DNA of 47,638 bases from an uncultured Clostridia bacterium (GTDB taxonomy: Bacteria; Bacillota; Clostridia; UBA1212; UBA1255). Shown here piece by piece: positions 8,579 through 16,742 of the stretch. The stretch lies in assembly GCA_947625435.1 (NCBI GenBank), contig CANQOI010000010.1:1-47638 (forward strand). Reading direction: 5' to 3'. Under the pieces are notes generated by a model. That model made no database searches and had not been told where the DNA came from. It saw nothing but the letters and a program-made list of their open reading frames with translations. Each line of letters opens with the position of its first letter. Within the stretch, counting starts at the first letter, position 1. A program made the translations under genes and the position numbers.

Positions 8579-9601
8579 ATGTTGAAAAATGAAAGATCTC
8601 GTTTTAATATGCTGTCCGACGACAGCTACTCTGCCTTTCGTGCGTACATACCTGTGCTGCTGGAGTGCCGCGCCAAATCGGAGCATCTTGATCTTCTCGG
8701 TGCGGCACGGGGCACCGTCGCTACCAGCAGCTATACTAAGGTTTACAAATGCAAGAAAAAGAGAAATGACGATATATGCAAAAACAACGGTTTCAGCATT
8801 AAAAGATATACAAATTTATACATAATGCTCGATGGCAGCAAGGAGTACGTGCCCAAAAAGAATACGCCTCTTGCCACTGTTGTCAGACTGAGCCGGATAA
8901 GAATGCGGAATGAGATCACACATTTTACAAAAATATACAGGAAAGCAGCCAAAAGTTCATGCGATATGTATAATGCTACCCGACCTAGGCGCGCTCCCCA
9001 CATCGATCTGGATTCGCTGCTTGAGCAGGAGTATGAAGCCTTTAAAGGCACGGCCCAATATGCCGAGGCGATAGCCCGCGTCGACTCCGAGCTTGCCCGC
9101 GGCTCCGCTGACGCGCTGACGGGTAAGGGAAATTTTGCCAAAGAGAACAGCTATATTAATGAAATATACCTCAATCCGCATGAAAGATACCGTTCAAAAA
9201 ATGAATTGATCGCTGCTTGTGCGTTAAAATCCTCCGGAATTTCGTATGAGGTCGAGCCGCCGTATCCGGGCGTTTCAAGATGCAGGGCCGATTTCGGTAT
9301 TACTGTTTCCGAGCGTAAAATTTACGTTGAAATCGCCGGCATGATGAACGAGGATAAATATCGCCGTGATCTGCTTGAAAAGAGGCGTCTTGCAAAGCTG
9401 AACGGGCTTCCTTTTGTGATTATCGATATGACGGACTACAGTGATGAATCCGGCAAAAGCCGTACCAAGCTAAATTTTGTCATGCTCAAGCGCATTTTTC
9501 TCGACATAAGCCTCGGTAATATCAAGTGTGACGGTGAGATCATCAAACCTTACCCGGCAGCGCCGCCTGCCGCAGTTCGGCGCACGCCGGCGGATATATG
9601 A
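8579..9601 (+). CDS. Putative PD-(D/E)XK-fold nuclease of unknown role
   Basis: A 340-residue protein I cannot assign to a named family. The C-terminal part looks like a restriction-endonuclease fold. It has SKNE (Glu209) in a helix, RADFGI (Asp238) on a strand and IYVEIAG (Glu251) on the next strand, then a helix with YRRDLLEKRRLAKLNG and a strand FVIIDMTD. The E-x-x-G ending followed by a later Lys is the variant in which the catalytic lysine comes from the next helix. The N-terminal 190 residues are basic and lack a clear motif. The start at 8579 is preferred because GGGG precedes it by seven bases. The gene stands alone, with an AT-rich block after it. Confidence 0.6.
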   Translation: MLKNERSRFNMLSDDSYSAFRAYIPVLLECRAKSEHLDLLGAARGTVATSSYTKVYKCKKKRNDDICKNNGFSIKRYTNLYIMLDGSKEYVPKKNTPLATVVRLSRIRMRNEITHFTKIYRKAAKSSCDMYNATRPRRAPHIDLDSLLEQEYEAFKGTAQYAEAIARVDSELARGSADALTGKGNFAKENSYINEIYLNPHERYRSKNELIAACALKSSGISYEVEPPYPGVSRCRADFGITVSERKIYVEIAGMMNEDKYRRDLLEKRRLAKLNGLPFVIIDMTDYSDESGKSRTKLNFVMLKRIFLDISLGNIKCDGEIIKPYPAAPPAAVRRTPADI

Positions 9602-9999
9602 TCCGAGAAGTCGGTTATGCTTCTCTTATGCACAAATATGTCTTTAGCACCGCAAAATATCATGTTTTGCTATTATAAGTCTGCTATATTTTGTGAGTAA
9701 TATTTTGTATGCAATATATTTTCAAACTAATGAATATATGTTCTGATTTTTAAGCTTAATACCTTGATGTATTATATATATGTATGTTTGTATTCGATAT
9801 GTTTCGTTGCATTATCTTTATTTGTATTTTTATTTTGACTATAATAAATGTATAGCATTGTTATTTTTGCAAATTTCATATTATTTCATTTTTATAGATT
9901 TTTATTTATTTTGATTTTATTTTTATTCGAATTTTATAGCTAATCGCATTCTCATGTTTCTATTATCACATGCACACAATGATTCTGCAAATCCGGATG

Positions 10000-10034
10000 A
10001 TTTTCTGCATTCAACAGCTTTTGTGCAGAAAAAT
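10000..10034. repeat. Hairpin element TTTTCTGCA...TGCAGAAAA
   Basis: ATTTTCTGCA (10000-10009) pairs with TGCAGAAAAAT (10024-10034) across a 14-base loop. The same stem forms the unit junctions of the tandem array at 38738-39540, which suggests a dispersed repeat family. Confidence 0.6.
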
Positions 10035-10125
10035 TTAAAGGTTAAACTTATCGATAAATGGATAAAGGTGTAGATTGCGCAGATTTCAGGCTTCCGGCCG
10101 CTTTCCGGTGTTCTTTTGCCCTAAG

Positions 10126-10174
10126 CCCTGACTTTTTTCTGCACAGCACATATTTTGTGCAGAAAATTTCAGGG
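10126..10174. repeat. Long imperfect hairpin with TTTTCTGCACA/TGTGCAGAAAA stem
   Basis: The arm CCCTGA plus TTTTCTGCACA is matched by TGTGCAGAAAA plus TCAGGG across an 11-base loop, giving a stem of about 17 pairs with a small internal mismatch. It resembles the element at 10000-10034 and the repeat junctions near 39 kb. Confidence 0.65.
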
Positions 10175-10190
10175 ACAAGACGTTATTAAG

Positions 10191-10236
10191 AAAAAAATCA
10201 CGCCGGGTGTTTCCGATTTCAGAAGCATCCGGCGCC
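10191..10236 (-). terminator. Intrinsic terminator of the feo operon
   Basis: On the minus strand, directly after the stop codon of the Cys-rich gene, CGCCGG (10234-10229) pairs with CCGGCG (10206-10201) and is followed by a run of seven T (10197-10191). Confidence 0.7.
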
Positions 10237-10239
10237 TTT

Positions 10240-10566
10240 TTAATTTTTGCTCGTAGAATCTTTGCGGATCTGTGACGCACCGCCGTTTGGTACTGCGGCT
10301 GTGCAATTTTTCTGATCTTTTAGATTGTTTTGGCCTCTTGAAGCATCGGGGTTGCAGGAGGCACAATATCCCCCGGAGTCACAGGATGCTGAGGTGGCAC
10401 AGGAGCAGCAGGAACCGCACATTGAGCATGAACCACAGGAACCGCCGCAGGACGAACAGCCCCCTTTTCTGTTTTTGATCAAAGATCTCAGGGCAAATGC
10501 CACTGCGATGCAAAGTATGACTATGACAAGAGCAGTTCCCCAATATTCAGAAATAAAATCAAACAT
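10240..10566 (-). CDS. FeoB-associated Cys-rich membrane protein
   Basis: A 108-residue protein with one N-terminal transmembrane helix (about 11-31, TALVIVILCIAVAFALRSLI), a short basic turn and a dense cluster of about a dozen cysteines (GGCSSCGGSCGSCSMCGSCC and following). This is the layout of the small proteins found next to feoB in many Clostridia, thought to help iron delivery or hold metal at the membrane; the exact role is not established. The start at 10566 has AGAGGA upstream at a suitable distance, whereas the two earlier in-frame ATGs lie too close to it. It is the last gene of the feo operon. The final 45 residues are polar and disordered-looking. Confidence 0.82.
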   Translation of the reverse strand: MFDFISEYWGTALVIVILCIAVAFALRSLIKNRKGGCSSCGGSCGSCSMCGSCCSCATSASCDSGGYCASCNPDASRGQNNLKDQKNCTAAVPNGGASQIRKDSTSKN

Positions 10567-10657
10567 ATTTATCATTCCTCTCTGCATTGCCGATCGTCAT
10601 CAGGTATGCAGTTAAGCAGGTATCAACAGGTGTTGCCGGGCGTCCGTAGGTGGTGTA

Positions 10658-13069
10658 TCACCTGATATGATCGGACTTCAGCGTATTGCTTTCCTTGTAC
10701 GGGCGAACGAGCATGTAGATTATGCCGGCGATTAAGGCCAGAGCGATGACAGCGCCTATAATGTCTGCCGCGCCGGCAATACCCATAATGAGCGAGCCTA
10801 TTCTGTATACGATGAATGAGATCACATAGGCAAAAACGCATTGATAGCCGATCGCGAACCAGGTCCACTTAGCGCTGTTCATTTCTCTCTTGATAGCGCC
10901 TATTGCCGCAAAGCAAGGAGCGCAAAGCAGGTTAAATATCAGGAAGCTGTATGCCGCGAGCCTCGTCATGCCCTCAAAATCGAGCACTCCGAACACGCCC
11001 ACGACCTCTTCCTTGGCAACAAGACCCATAATAGTAGCTATCGAAGCTTTAATGCTTCCGAAGCCTATGGGCATGAATATCCATCTTATGACATTGCCTA
11101 TCTTACCGAGTATACTCGCCTCAAGCTCCATATCGGCGCTGAATCCGAAACCGCTTTCCGTAAAGCCGAACATAGAGCCCGCCCATATGATGATAGACGA
11201 AAGGAGTATGATAGTGCCTGCTTTTCTTATGAAGGAGCTTCCGCGCTCCCACATGCTGCGTAAAATATTCCCGACGGTCGGCCAGTGATATGCAGGCAGC
11301 TCCATTACAAACGGCGCAGGATCGCCCGCAAACATCTTAGTCTTCTTAAGCATGATACCGGAAATGACTATCGCGGCAACACCGAGAAAATAAGCGCTCG
11401 GCGCCACCCACCAGGCGTTTCCGAACAGCGCGGAAGCAATAAGTCCGATTATGGGGAGCTTTGCGCCGCAGGGAATGAAGGTAGTCGTCATGATCGTCAT
11501 CTTACGGTCGCGGTCATTCTCGATCGTACGTGAAGCCATGATGCCCGGAACGCCGCAGCCCGAGCCTATGAGCATAGGAATGAACGATTTGCCCGAAAGG
11601 CCGAATTTTCTGAAAATACGGTCCATGACAAATGCTATACGGGCCATGTAACCGCAAGCCTCAAGGAAAGCAAGGAATATGAACAAAACAAACATCTGAG
11701 GCACAAAACCGAGCACAGCGCCCACGCCTCCTATGATACCGTCAAGTATGAGGCTGCTGAGCCATTCTGGGCAGTTAAGAGCGTTGAGACCCTTTTCCGC
11801 GAGAACAGGTATGCCGGGAACCCAGACGCCGAAGTCGGCATTATCCGGCACGCCGTCAGATTCAAGAGCAGCGTCCACTGTCTCAGAAATATCATATCCC
11901 GCATCGGCAAGGCCCTCCGCGTACGTGCCGTACGCCTCGTCAAACGCTCCGAAGTCCCCGTCGTCTATGGCCGCTGCGATCTCATCACTGCCTATAACGC
12001 CGGCATCGGCAGCAGCCTTCACCGTTGTGCGGACCTCGTCCGTCCAGATATTCTTCTCGGCGTAGTCTGCCATCGCGTCTTCATAATCCGAAGTGCCTAT
12101 GCCGAAAAGATGCCAGCCGTCTCCGAAAACGCCGTCATTTGCCCAATCGGTGGCCCATGTGCCTACCGTCGTCACCGATATGAAATAAACAATGAACATA
12201 ACGACTGCAAAAATAGGCAGTGCAGCCCACCTGTTCGTAACTATTTTATCGATCTTATCGGAAGTAGTGAGCTTCTCGCCGCTTTTTTTATGAATACAGC
12301 CTTTGATCACAGTGGCTATGTAGACATAACGCTCATTTGTTATGATAGATTCTGCATCATCATCCAGCTCTTTTTCGGCGCTCTTGATATCATCTTCAAT
12401 ATGCTTGAGCACAGCCGGATCGAGGTTCAGCTGCCGGAGGACCTTGTCGTCACGTTCAAATATCTTAATAGCATACCAGCGTTGCTGCTCTGCAGGCATA
12501 TTGTGAACAGCCGCTTCCTCTATGTGAGCGATCGCGTGCTCTACAGCTCCGCTGAAGCTGTGCTGCGGCACTGTTTTCGGACCTCCCGCAGCCTTGACTG
12601 CCGCCTCAGCGGCCTCTGTGATACCGCTTCCCTTGAGGGCGGATATTTCAACTACAGTACAGCCGAGTTCACGTGAAAGCTCCTCTATGTTGATCTTATC
12701 GCCGCTTTTCGTTACGACATCCATCATATTTACTGCAACCACAACAGGTATGCCGAGCTCTGTAAGCTGTGTGGTAAGGTAAAGATTTCTCTCGAGATTA
12801 GTACCGTCCACAATATTTAAAATCGCGTCAGGCCTCTCTCCCACCAGAAAGTTACGCGCAACGACCTCCTCCAAAGTATACGGCGAAAGCGAATAAATAC
12901 CGGGGAGATCCACTATGACAACATCGCTGTGCTTCTTAAGCTTTCCTTCCTTCTTCTCCACGGTAACACCCGGCCAGTTTCCGACAAACTGATTGGAGCC
13001 TGTCAGCGCGTTAAAAAGCGTCGTCTTACCGCTGTTCGGATTTCCCGCAAGTGCAATCCTGATACTCAT
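10658..13069 (-). CDS. feoB: Ferrous iron transport protein B
   Basis: An 803-residue inner-membrane Fe(II) transporter. The cytoplasmic G-protein domain has GNPNSGKT (9-16), DLPG, NMMD and SALKGSG. Next come a GDI-like helical linker and the membrane domain with both Gate motifs (FIPCGAKLP in the first half; CAPCFAAIGAIKREM near the C-terminus). Between the first and second membrane helices lies an acidic insert of about 110 residues (from DYEDAMADYAEKNIWTDE), predicted outside the cell. The start at 13069 is chosen because GGAAGGGAAG precedes it and GTP-binding proteins of this family begin right there. It forms an operon with two feoA genes upstream and the Cys-rich protein downstream. Confidence 0.96.
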   Translation of the reverse strand: MSIRIALAGNPNSGKTTLFNALTGSNQFVGNWPGVTVEKKEGKLKKHSDVVIVDLPGIYSLSPYTLEEVVARNFLVGERPDAILNIVDGTNLERNLYLTTQLTELGIPVVVAVNMMDVVTKSGDKINIEELSRELGCTVVEISALKGSGITEAAEAAVKAAGGPKTVPQHSFSGAVEHAIAHIEEAAVHNMPAEQQRWYAIKIFERDDKVLRQLNLDPAVLKHIEDDIKSAEKELDDDAESIITNERYVYIATVIKGCIHKKSGEKLTTSDKIDKIVTNRWAALPIFAVVMFIVYFISVTTVGTWATDWANDGVFGDGWHLFGIGTSDYEDAMADYAEKNIWTDEVRTTVKAAADAGVIGSDEIAAAIDDGDFGAFDEAYGTYAEGLADAGYDISETVDAALESDGVPDNADFGVWVPGIPVLAEKGLNALNCPEWLSSLILDGIIGGVGAVLGFVPQMFVLFIFLAFLEACGYMARIAFVMDRIFRKFGLSGKSFIPMLIGSGCGVPGIMASRTIENDRDRKMTIMTTTFIPCGAKLPIIGLIASALFGNAWWVAPSAYFLGVAAIVISGIMLKKTKMFAGDPAPFVMELPAYHWPTVGNILRSMWERGSSFIRKAGTIILLSSIIIWAGSMFGFTESGFGFSADMELEASILGKIGNVIRWIFMPIGFGSIKASIATIMGLVAKEEVVGVFGVLDFEGMTRLAAYSFLIFNLLCAPCFAAIGAIKREMNSAKWTWFAIGYQCVFAYVISFIVYRIGSLIMGIAGAADIIGAVIALALIAGIIYMLVRPYKESNTLKSDHIR

Positions 13070-13180
13070 TTTTCTCAACTTCCCTTCCTTTTTATAATGC
13101 TCCTGATATACCGAATTCTTCCTGTACCATAAATATCTCCCGATGACCGCACGTGAAATATATTCCATGCGGCGCAGCTC

Positions 13181-13200
13181 ATTATATTAGTTATGACTAA
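13181..13200 (-). promoter_or_regulatory. TTAG-N6-CTAA box abutting a TATAAT upstream of feoB
   Basis: TTAGTTATGACTAA (13187-13200) touches a minus-strand TATAAT (13186-13181) about 115 bases upstream of the feoB start. A convincing -35 hexamer is missing. The same box pattern occurs at the main feo promoter, so a metal-responsive regulator of the DtxR/IdeR type is a reasonable guess. Confidence 0.55.
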
Positions 13201-13237
13201 CACGGCGCCGCGGTAAAATACCGGCAGTGCCTTCGGT

Positions 13238-13459
13238 CTACTCTACCTCTATCATTTCGGCATCGGCTTTTCTTATAGAAAGCTCATAGCCGCGCACAGT
13301 CACCTCTATAGGGTCGCCCAAAGGCGCAACCTTTCTGACATGTATGCTCACGCCCTTAGTTATGCCCATATCCATTATCCTGCGCTTCACCGCACCCTCT
13401 CCGTGAAGCTTCACGACAGACACCGTGTCGCCTATGCCGGTCTCCCGTAATGTTTTCAT
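13238..13459 (-). CDS. feoA: FeoA family protein
   Basis: A 73-residue SH3-like domain protein that assists the FeoB transporter in the cytoplasm. Family features are RRIMDMGITKG in the middle, the APLGDPIEVTVRGYELSIRK segment and a final acidic strand. The start at 13459 follows GAGGAGG at eight bases. It lies between a second feoA gene and feoB, all on the same strand, so the three proteins are expected to be made together. Confidence 0.92.
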   Translation of the reverse strand: MKTLRETGIGDTVSVVKLHGEGAVKRRIMDMGITKGVSIHVRKVAPLGDPIEVTVRGYELSIRKADAEMIEVE

Positions 13460-13549
13460 ATATCCGTCCTCCTCACAATTGATCATATGTATTATATAAG
13501 TATATTTATTATCCGTGCATATGAATTATGTAAAATGTACCGTCAATAT

Positions 13550-13762
13550 CTATATCATTATTTTGCCCGCCAGCTCCCTGCTTATCGCGATCCTCGAATT
13601 CTTAACATTCACGATCAGATTGCCGCCGATCGTAGAAACAACGGTCACGCTGCCTCCCGCAACAAATCCCAAATTTTCAAGATGTGATCTGACCTCGGGG
13701 TTCCCGCCTATCTTGAGTATCATATTTTCTTCACCAACTGATGCTAATGTCAAAGGCATCAT
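13550..13762 (-). CDS. feoA: FeoA family protein (second copy)
   Basis: A 70-residue FeoA-like SH3 domain (MPLTLASVGEENMILKIGGN, HLENLGFVAGGSVTVVST, then NSRIAISRELAGKIMI). It is clearly diverged from the neighbouring feoA, with which it shares only the fold pattern. The start is taken at the first of two adjacent ATGs (13762 or 13759), where GAGGCGAGG lies upstream. It is the first gene of the feo operon, behind the promoter at 13889-13917 and a leader of about 120 bases that carries further TTAG-N6-CTAA-like boxes. Confidence 0.85.
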   Translation of the reverse strand: MMPLTLASVGEENMILKIGGNPEVRSHLENLGFVAGGSVTVVSTIGGNLIVNVKNSRIAISRELAGKIMI

Positions 13763-13830
13763 CACGGCCTCGCCTCTTCCGTCTGTTTTACGATCCTGAT
13801 ATTTTGTATTTAATATCAATACCGGCCAAG

Positions 13831-13907
13831 TAAGTCTTGTCTAACTCGCATACAAAATAAATCGGTTAGATATCTCTAACCGATTGTTATGTTAGCACAT
13901 ACTAACA
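13831..13907. promoter_or_regulatory. Cluster of TTAG-N6-CTAA operator-like boxes at the feo promoter
   Basis: Two exact boxes, 13866-13879 (within a perfect 11-bp inverted repeat, 13860-13885) and 13892-13905 (TGTTAG-N6-CTAACA), plus a weaker copy GTAAG-N6-CTAAC at 13830-13845. One box fills the promoter spacer and reaches the -10 element; the others lie just downstream. With the box at 13187-13200 they mark both feo promoter regions. Regulator identity (DtxR/IdeR-like) is inferred. Confidence 0.65.
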
Positions 13908-13917
13908 CATATGTCAA
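13889..13917 (-). promoter_or_regulatory. Promoter of the feo operon
   Basis: Minus-strand TTGACA (13917-13912), a 17-base spacer and TAACAT (13894-13889). The spacer contains most of a TTAG-N6-CTAA box, so a bound repressor would block polymerase. Confidence 0.65.
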
Positions 13918-13975
13918 TCCCCCTTTACAAAAAAATACTCTGTCGCTTTGTAAAAAATTCCATGACTTACGCCGG

Positions 13976-15040
13976 TCACTGAGCAGAGAAGATCGTGCCG
14001 CCGCCGACAACAATATCGCCGTCGTACAGGACAACGGACTGCCCTTTTGTGATCGCTCTCTGAGGCTCGTCAAATTCAACGAGCAGCGTATCTCCGTCTG
14101 TCTGTGTCACGCTCGCCCATTGCTCCTTATGTCTGTATCTTATCCTGGCCTTAAGTCGTTTCGTACCTTCAATGCGTTCGGATGTGATGATGTTTATATC
14201 TTTCGCCTCAAGCCTCTTCGAATAAAGCTCCGAGTCGCGGGCGACAGTCACGGTATTGCTTTCCGGGTCCACACTCCTGACATAAACAGGCTCCTTCATG
14301 GCAAGTCCCAGCCCTTTTCTCTGTCCCACAGTGTAGCGTATTATTCCCTTGTGCCGACCTATCACATTTCCTTCAATATCGGTAAAATCTCCTTCCGGAT
14401 ACATTTTACCCGTATATGACTCTATAAAATCGGCATATCTGCCGTCAGGCACAAAGCATATATCCTGGCTGTCGCGCTTACGCGCGTTAATAAAACCGTT
14501 TTCCTCGGCGAGCCTTCTCACGTCGGGCTTGGACATGCCGCCCAGCGGGAAAAGCGTATGCGCCAGCTGTTCCTGAGTCATAGAATAGAGCACATAACTC
14601 TGATCCTTGTCGGCATACGCCGCCTTCTTAAGGATGTATCTGCCTGTTTCACGGTCACGATCCGTCACCGCGTAATGGCCGGTGACTACATACCCGCATC
14701 CGAGCTCTCTCGCGCGCCTGTAAAGCTCGTCAAACTTCAGGAAACGGTTGCAGTCTATACACGGATTGGGCGTCATGCCGTTCTCATACGCATATACGAA
14801 TCTGTCTATGACCGCTTCTTTAAATCTCGGCTTGAAATTAAAAACATAATGAGGAATGCCCAGATAACGCGCCACGCTCTTAGCGTCTTCCACATCGTCT
14901 AAGGAGCAGCATTTACTGTCGCTGCCTTCGAAAAGCTTCATGGTGACTCCTATACAATCATAGCCGCGCTCCTTCATTATGAGCGCGGCTACGGCAGAGT
15001 CAACGCCGCCGCTCATCGCAATGATCGCTTTTTCGTTCAT
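13976..15040 (-). CDS. mnmA: tRNA-specific 2-thiouridylase MnmA
   Basis: A 354-residue enzyme that adenylates and thiolates U34 in the wobble position of tRNAs for Lys, Glu and Gln. The ATP-pyrophosphatase loop MSGGVDS is at 9-15. The two catalytic cysteines lie in TPNPCIDCNRFLKF (near 100) and DSQDICFVPDG (near 195). The C-terminal beta-barrel ends with ITKGQSVVLYDGDIVVGGG. The length is that of the family. The gene follows nifU by one base and shares an operon with nifS, which supplies the persulfide sulfur it needs. Confidence 0.96.
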   Translation of the reverse strand: MNEKAIIAMSGGVDSAVAALIMKERGYDCIGVTMKLFEGSDSKCCSLDDVEDAKSVARYLGIPHYVFNFKPRFKEAVIDRFVYAYENGMTPNPCIDCNRFLKFDELYRRARELGCGYVVTGHYAVTDRDRETGRYILKKAAYADKDQSYVLYSMTQEQLAHTLFPLGGMSKPDVRRLAEENGFINARKRDSQDICFVPDGRYADFIESYTGKMYPEGDFTDIEGNVIGRHKGIIRYTVGQRKGLGLAMKEPVYVRSVDPESNTVTVARDSELYSKRLEAKDINIITSERIEGTKRLKARIRYRHKEQWASVTQTDGDTLLVEFDEPQRAITKGQSVVLYDGDIVVGGGTIFSAQ

Positions 15041-15041
15041 A

Positions 15042-15479
15042 TCAGCACGAGCCGCCTTCGCAGTGTGCGCATGTAGCGCAGTCGGGAAATTCCGATCTGT
15101 CGTATTCTATTCCGTTTTTATCGTAATAATCCTTTACCGCAGCCTTTACAGCCTCTTCAGCCAGCACAGAGCAGTGGAGCTTGTGTGCGGGAAGTCCCTC
15201 GAGCGCCTCGGCAACGGCCTTATTAGTAAGCTTGAGAGCTTCCGACAGCGGCTTTCCTTTTATCATTTCCGTTGCCATAGAGCTTGACGCTATCGCGCTG
15301 CCGCATCCGAATGTATTGAATTTAACGTCGGTTATGATGTCATTGTCGATCTTAAGATATATCTTCATTATGTCTCCGCATTTTGCGTTCCCGACCTCTC
15401 CGACTCCGTCGGCATCGTCAATGACTCCTACATTTCTCGGATGCATAAAATGATCCATGACCTTCTCACTGTATAACAT
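15042..15479 (-). CDS. nifU: NifU/IscU-type Fe-S cluster scaffold protein
   Basis: A 145-residue scaffold on which iron-sulfur clusters are built from sulfur given by the neighbouring desulfurase. The three ligand cysteines are present (GNAKCGD, FGCGSAIASSS, LHCSVLAEEA). The C-terminus adds a Cys-rich tail, CATCAHCEGGSC, that could bind metal and is not part of the core fold. The start at 15479 has AAGGAAAG upstream and overlaps the end of nifS by 14 bases, so the two are coupled. The order nifS-nifU-mnmA is common in Clostridia. Confidence 0.94.
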   Translation of the reverse strand: MLYSEKVMDHFMHPRNVGVIDDADGVGEVGNAKCGDIMKIYLKIDNDIITDVKFNTFGCGSAIASSSMATEMIKGKPLSEALKLTNKAVAEALEGLPAHKLHCSVLAEEAVKAAVKDYYDKNGIEYDRSEFPDCATCAHCEGGSC

Positions 15480-16656
15480 GTTCTTTCCTTCCCTCCTCAA
15501 GATCTCTCCATACCGGTGACATGCTTCTGAGATAAGACACAGTCCACGCTATGTTTTCTATCATATATTCTATTTCCTCTTCTGTGTTTTCGTGCGAGAG
15601 CGAAAGCCTCAGAGAACCGTGAGCGACCTCATGCGGGCGTCCTATGGCAAGGAGTACATGACTCGGATCGAGTGAGCCCGATGTACATGCCGAGCCGGAA
15701 GATGCGCATATTCCCTTACTGTCAAGTATGAGGAGGAGCGACTCGCCCTCTATGCCTTCAAAGCATACATTTACGTTTCCCGGAAGTCTTTCGTATCTGT
15801 CTCCGTTTAATATGGAATGCGGTATCTTAAGTATTCCTTCTATGAGCCTGTCTCTCATGGGTATCAGTTTCGAGCATGCCTCGTCTATCATGTCATATGA
15901 TTCCTTAAGAGCCGCGGCCATTCCCATGATCGCCGGCACATTTTCGGTGCCCGCGCGTTTTCCGCGCTCCTGTGCGCCGCCTTCTATGATGCTCGTGAGC
16001 GTTATACCGCGTTTCACATATAAAGCTCCTATGCCCTTAGGCCCGCCGAATTTGTGCGCCGAGAGCGAGAGCATATCTATATTTTCATCGGCCACATTTA
16101 TTTTGATGTGACCCACCGCCTGTACGGCGTCCGTATGGAATATCACGCCGTGCTCCCTGCATATGCGTCCCAGCTCTCTGACAGGCTGAACCGTCCCTAT
16201 CTCGTTGTTGGCATACATGACAGTCACAAGAGCAGTGTCGGGCCTTATGGCCTTTTCAAGCTCGTCGGGTCTTACGATCCCATTTTCGTGAGCGTCAAGG
16301 AGCGTTATCTCAAAGCCCTGCTTTTCAAGCTTATTGAGCGTATGGAGCACCGCGTGGTGTTCTATGGAAGTCGATATTATATGTCTTTTATTTTTCTTTG
16401 CTCCCGCTTCCGCGGCGGATAATATAGCCTGATTGTCGGACTCGCTTCCTCCGGATGTAAAATATATCTCACGCGCGGCGCATCCGAGTATATCCGCGAC
16501 CGTCTGTCTCGCATCCGCAAGAGCTTCGGCCGCCCTCTGACCCGCGCTGTGAAGGCTGGACGGATTTCCGTATGTTATGTCCATATACGGCAGCATCGCG
16601 TTTATAGCTGTCTTCGTCATTTTCGTTGTTGCAGCGTTATCGGCGTATATCATCAT
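15466..16656 (-). CDS. nifS: Cysteine desulfurase NifS/IscS
   Basis: A 396-residue PLP enzyme that takes sulfur from cysteine and passes it on as persulfide. The PLP lysine is in SLSAHKFGGPKG (near 205) and the active cysteine in SSGSACTSGSLDPSHVL (near 325), with the long flexible loop of the group that serves NifU/IscU. The N-terminal YADNAATT motif is intact. The start is preceded by AGGAGGAG. A minus-strand TATAAT lies upstream at 16695-16690 with a poor -35. It is the first gene of the nifS-nifU-mnmA operon and probably supplies both Fe-S assembly and tRNA thiolation. Confidence 0.96.
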   Translation of the reverse strand: MMIYADNAATTKMTKTAINAMLPYMDITYGNPSSLHSAGQRAAEALADARQTVADILGCAAREIYFTSGGSESDNQAILSAAEAGAKKNKRHIISTSIEHHAVLHTLNKLEKQGFEITLLDAHENGIVRPDELEKAIRPDTALVTVMYANNEIGTVQPVRELGRICREHGVIFHTDAVQAVGHIKINVADENIDMLSLSAHKFGGPKGIGALYVKRGITLTSIIEGGAQERGKRAGTENVPAIMGMAAALKESYDMIDEACSKLIPMRDRLIEGILKIPHSILNGDRYERLPGNVNVCFEGIEGESLLLILDSKGICASSGSACTSGSLDPSHVLLAIGRPHEVAHGSLRLSLSHENTEEEIEYMIENIAWTVSYLRSMSPVWRDLEEGRKEHVIQ

Positions 16657-16742
16657 GCTTCTCCTCCTGTTATGTGCTGTTTTGTCTATATTATACTCAT
16701 TTTTACCGAAAAATAAAGTGCGTCGGTCTTCGTCTGCGTGCG

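Larger units (their letters stand above)
9602..10185. other. AT-rich intergenic block without genes
   Basis: No credible coding frame is present. From about 9640 to 9960 the sequence is strikingly AT-rich (long runs of T and A with few G or C) compared with the roughly even composition around it. The rest holds two hairpin-forming elements described separately. No tRNA, no DnaA-box cluster and no recognisable riboswitch was seen. Confidence 0.7.

Noticed and set aside
9602-10080. Replication origin in the AT-rich block
   Set aside because: No cluster of DnaA boxes and no dnaA, dnaN or rep gene; only high AT content supports the idea.
13860-13885. Simple terminator of mnmA
   Set aside because: The 11-bp inverted repeat lacks a T run on the minus strand and contains the TTAG-N6-CTAA motif shared with other feo sites, so an operator is the better reading, although both are possible.
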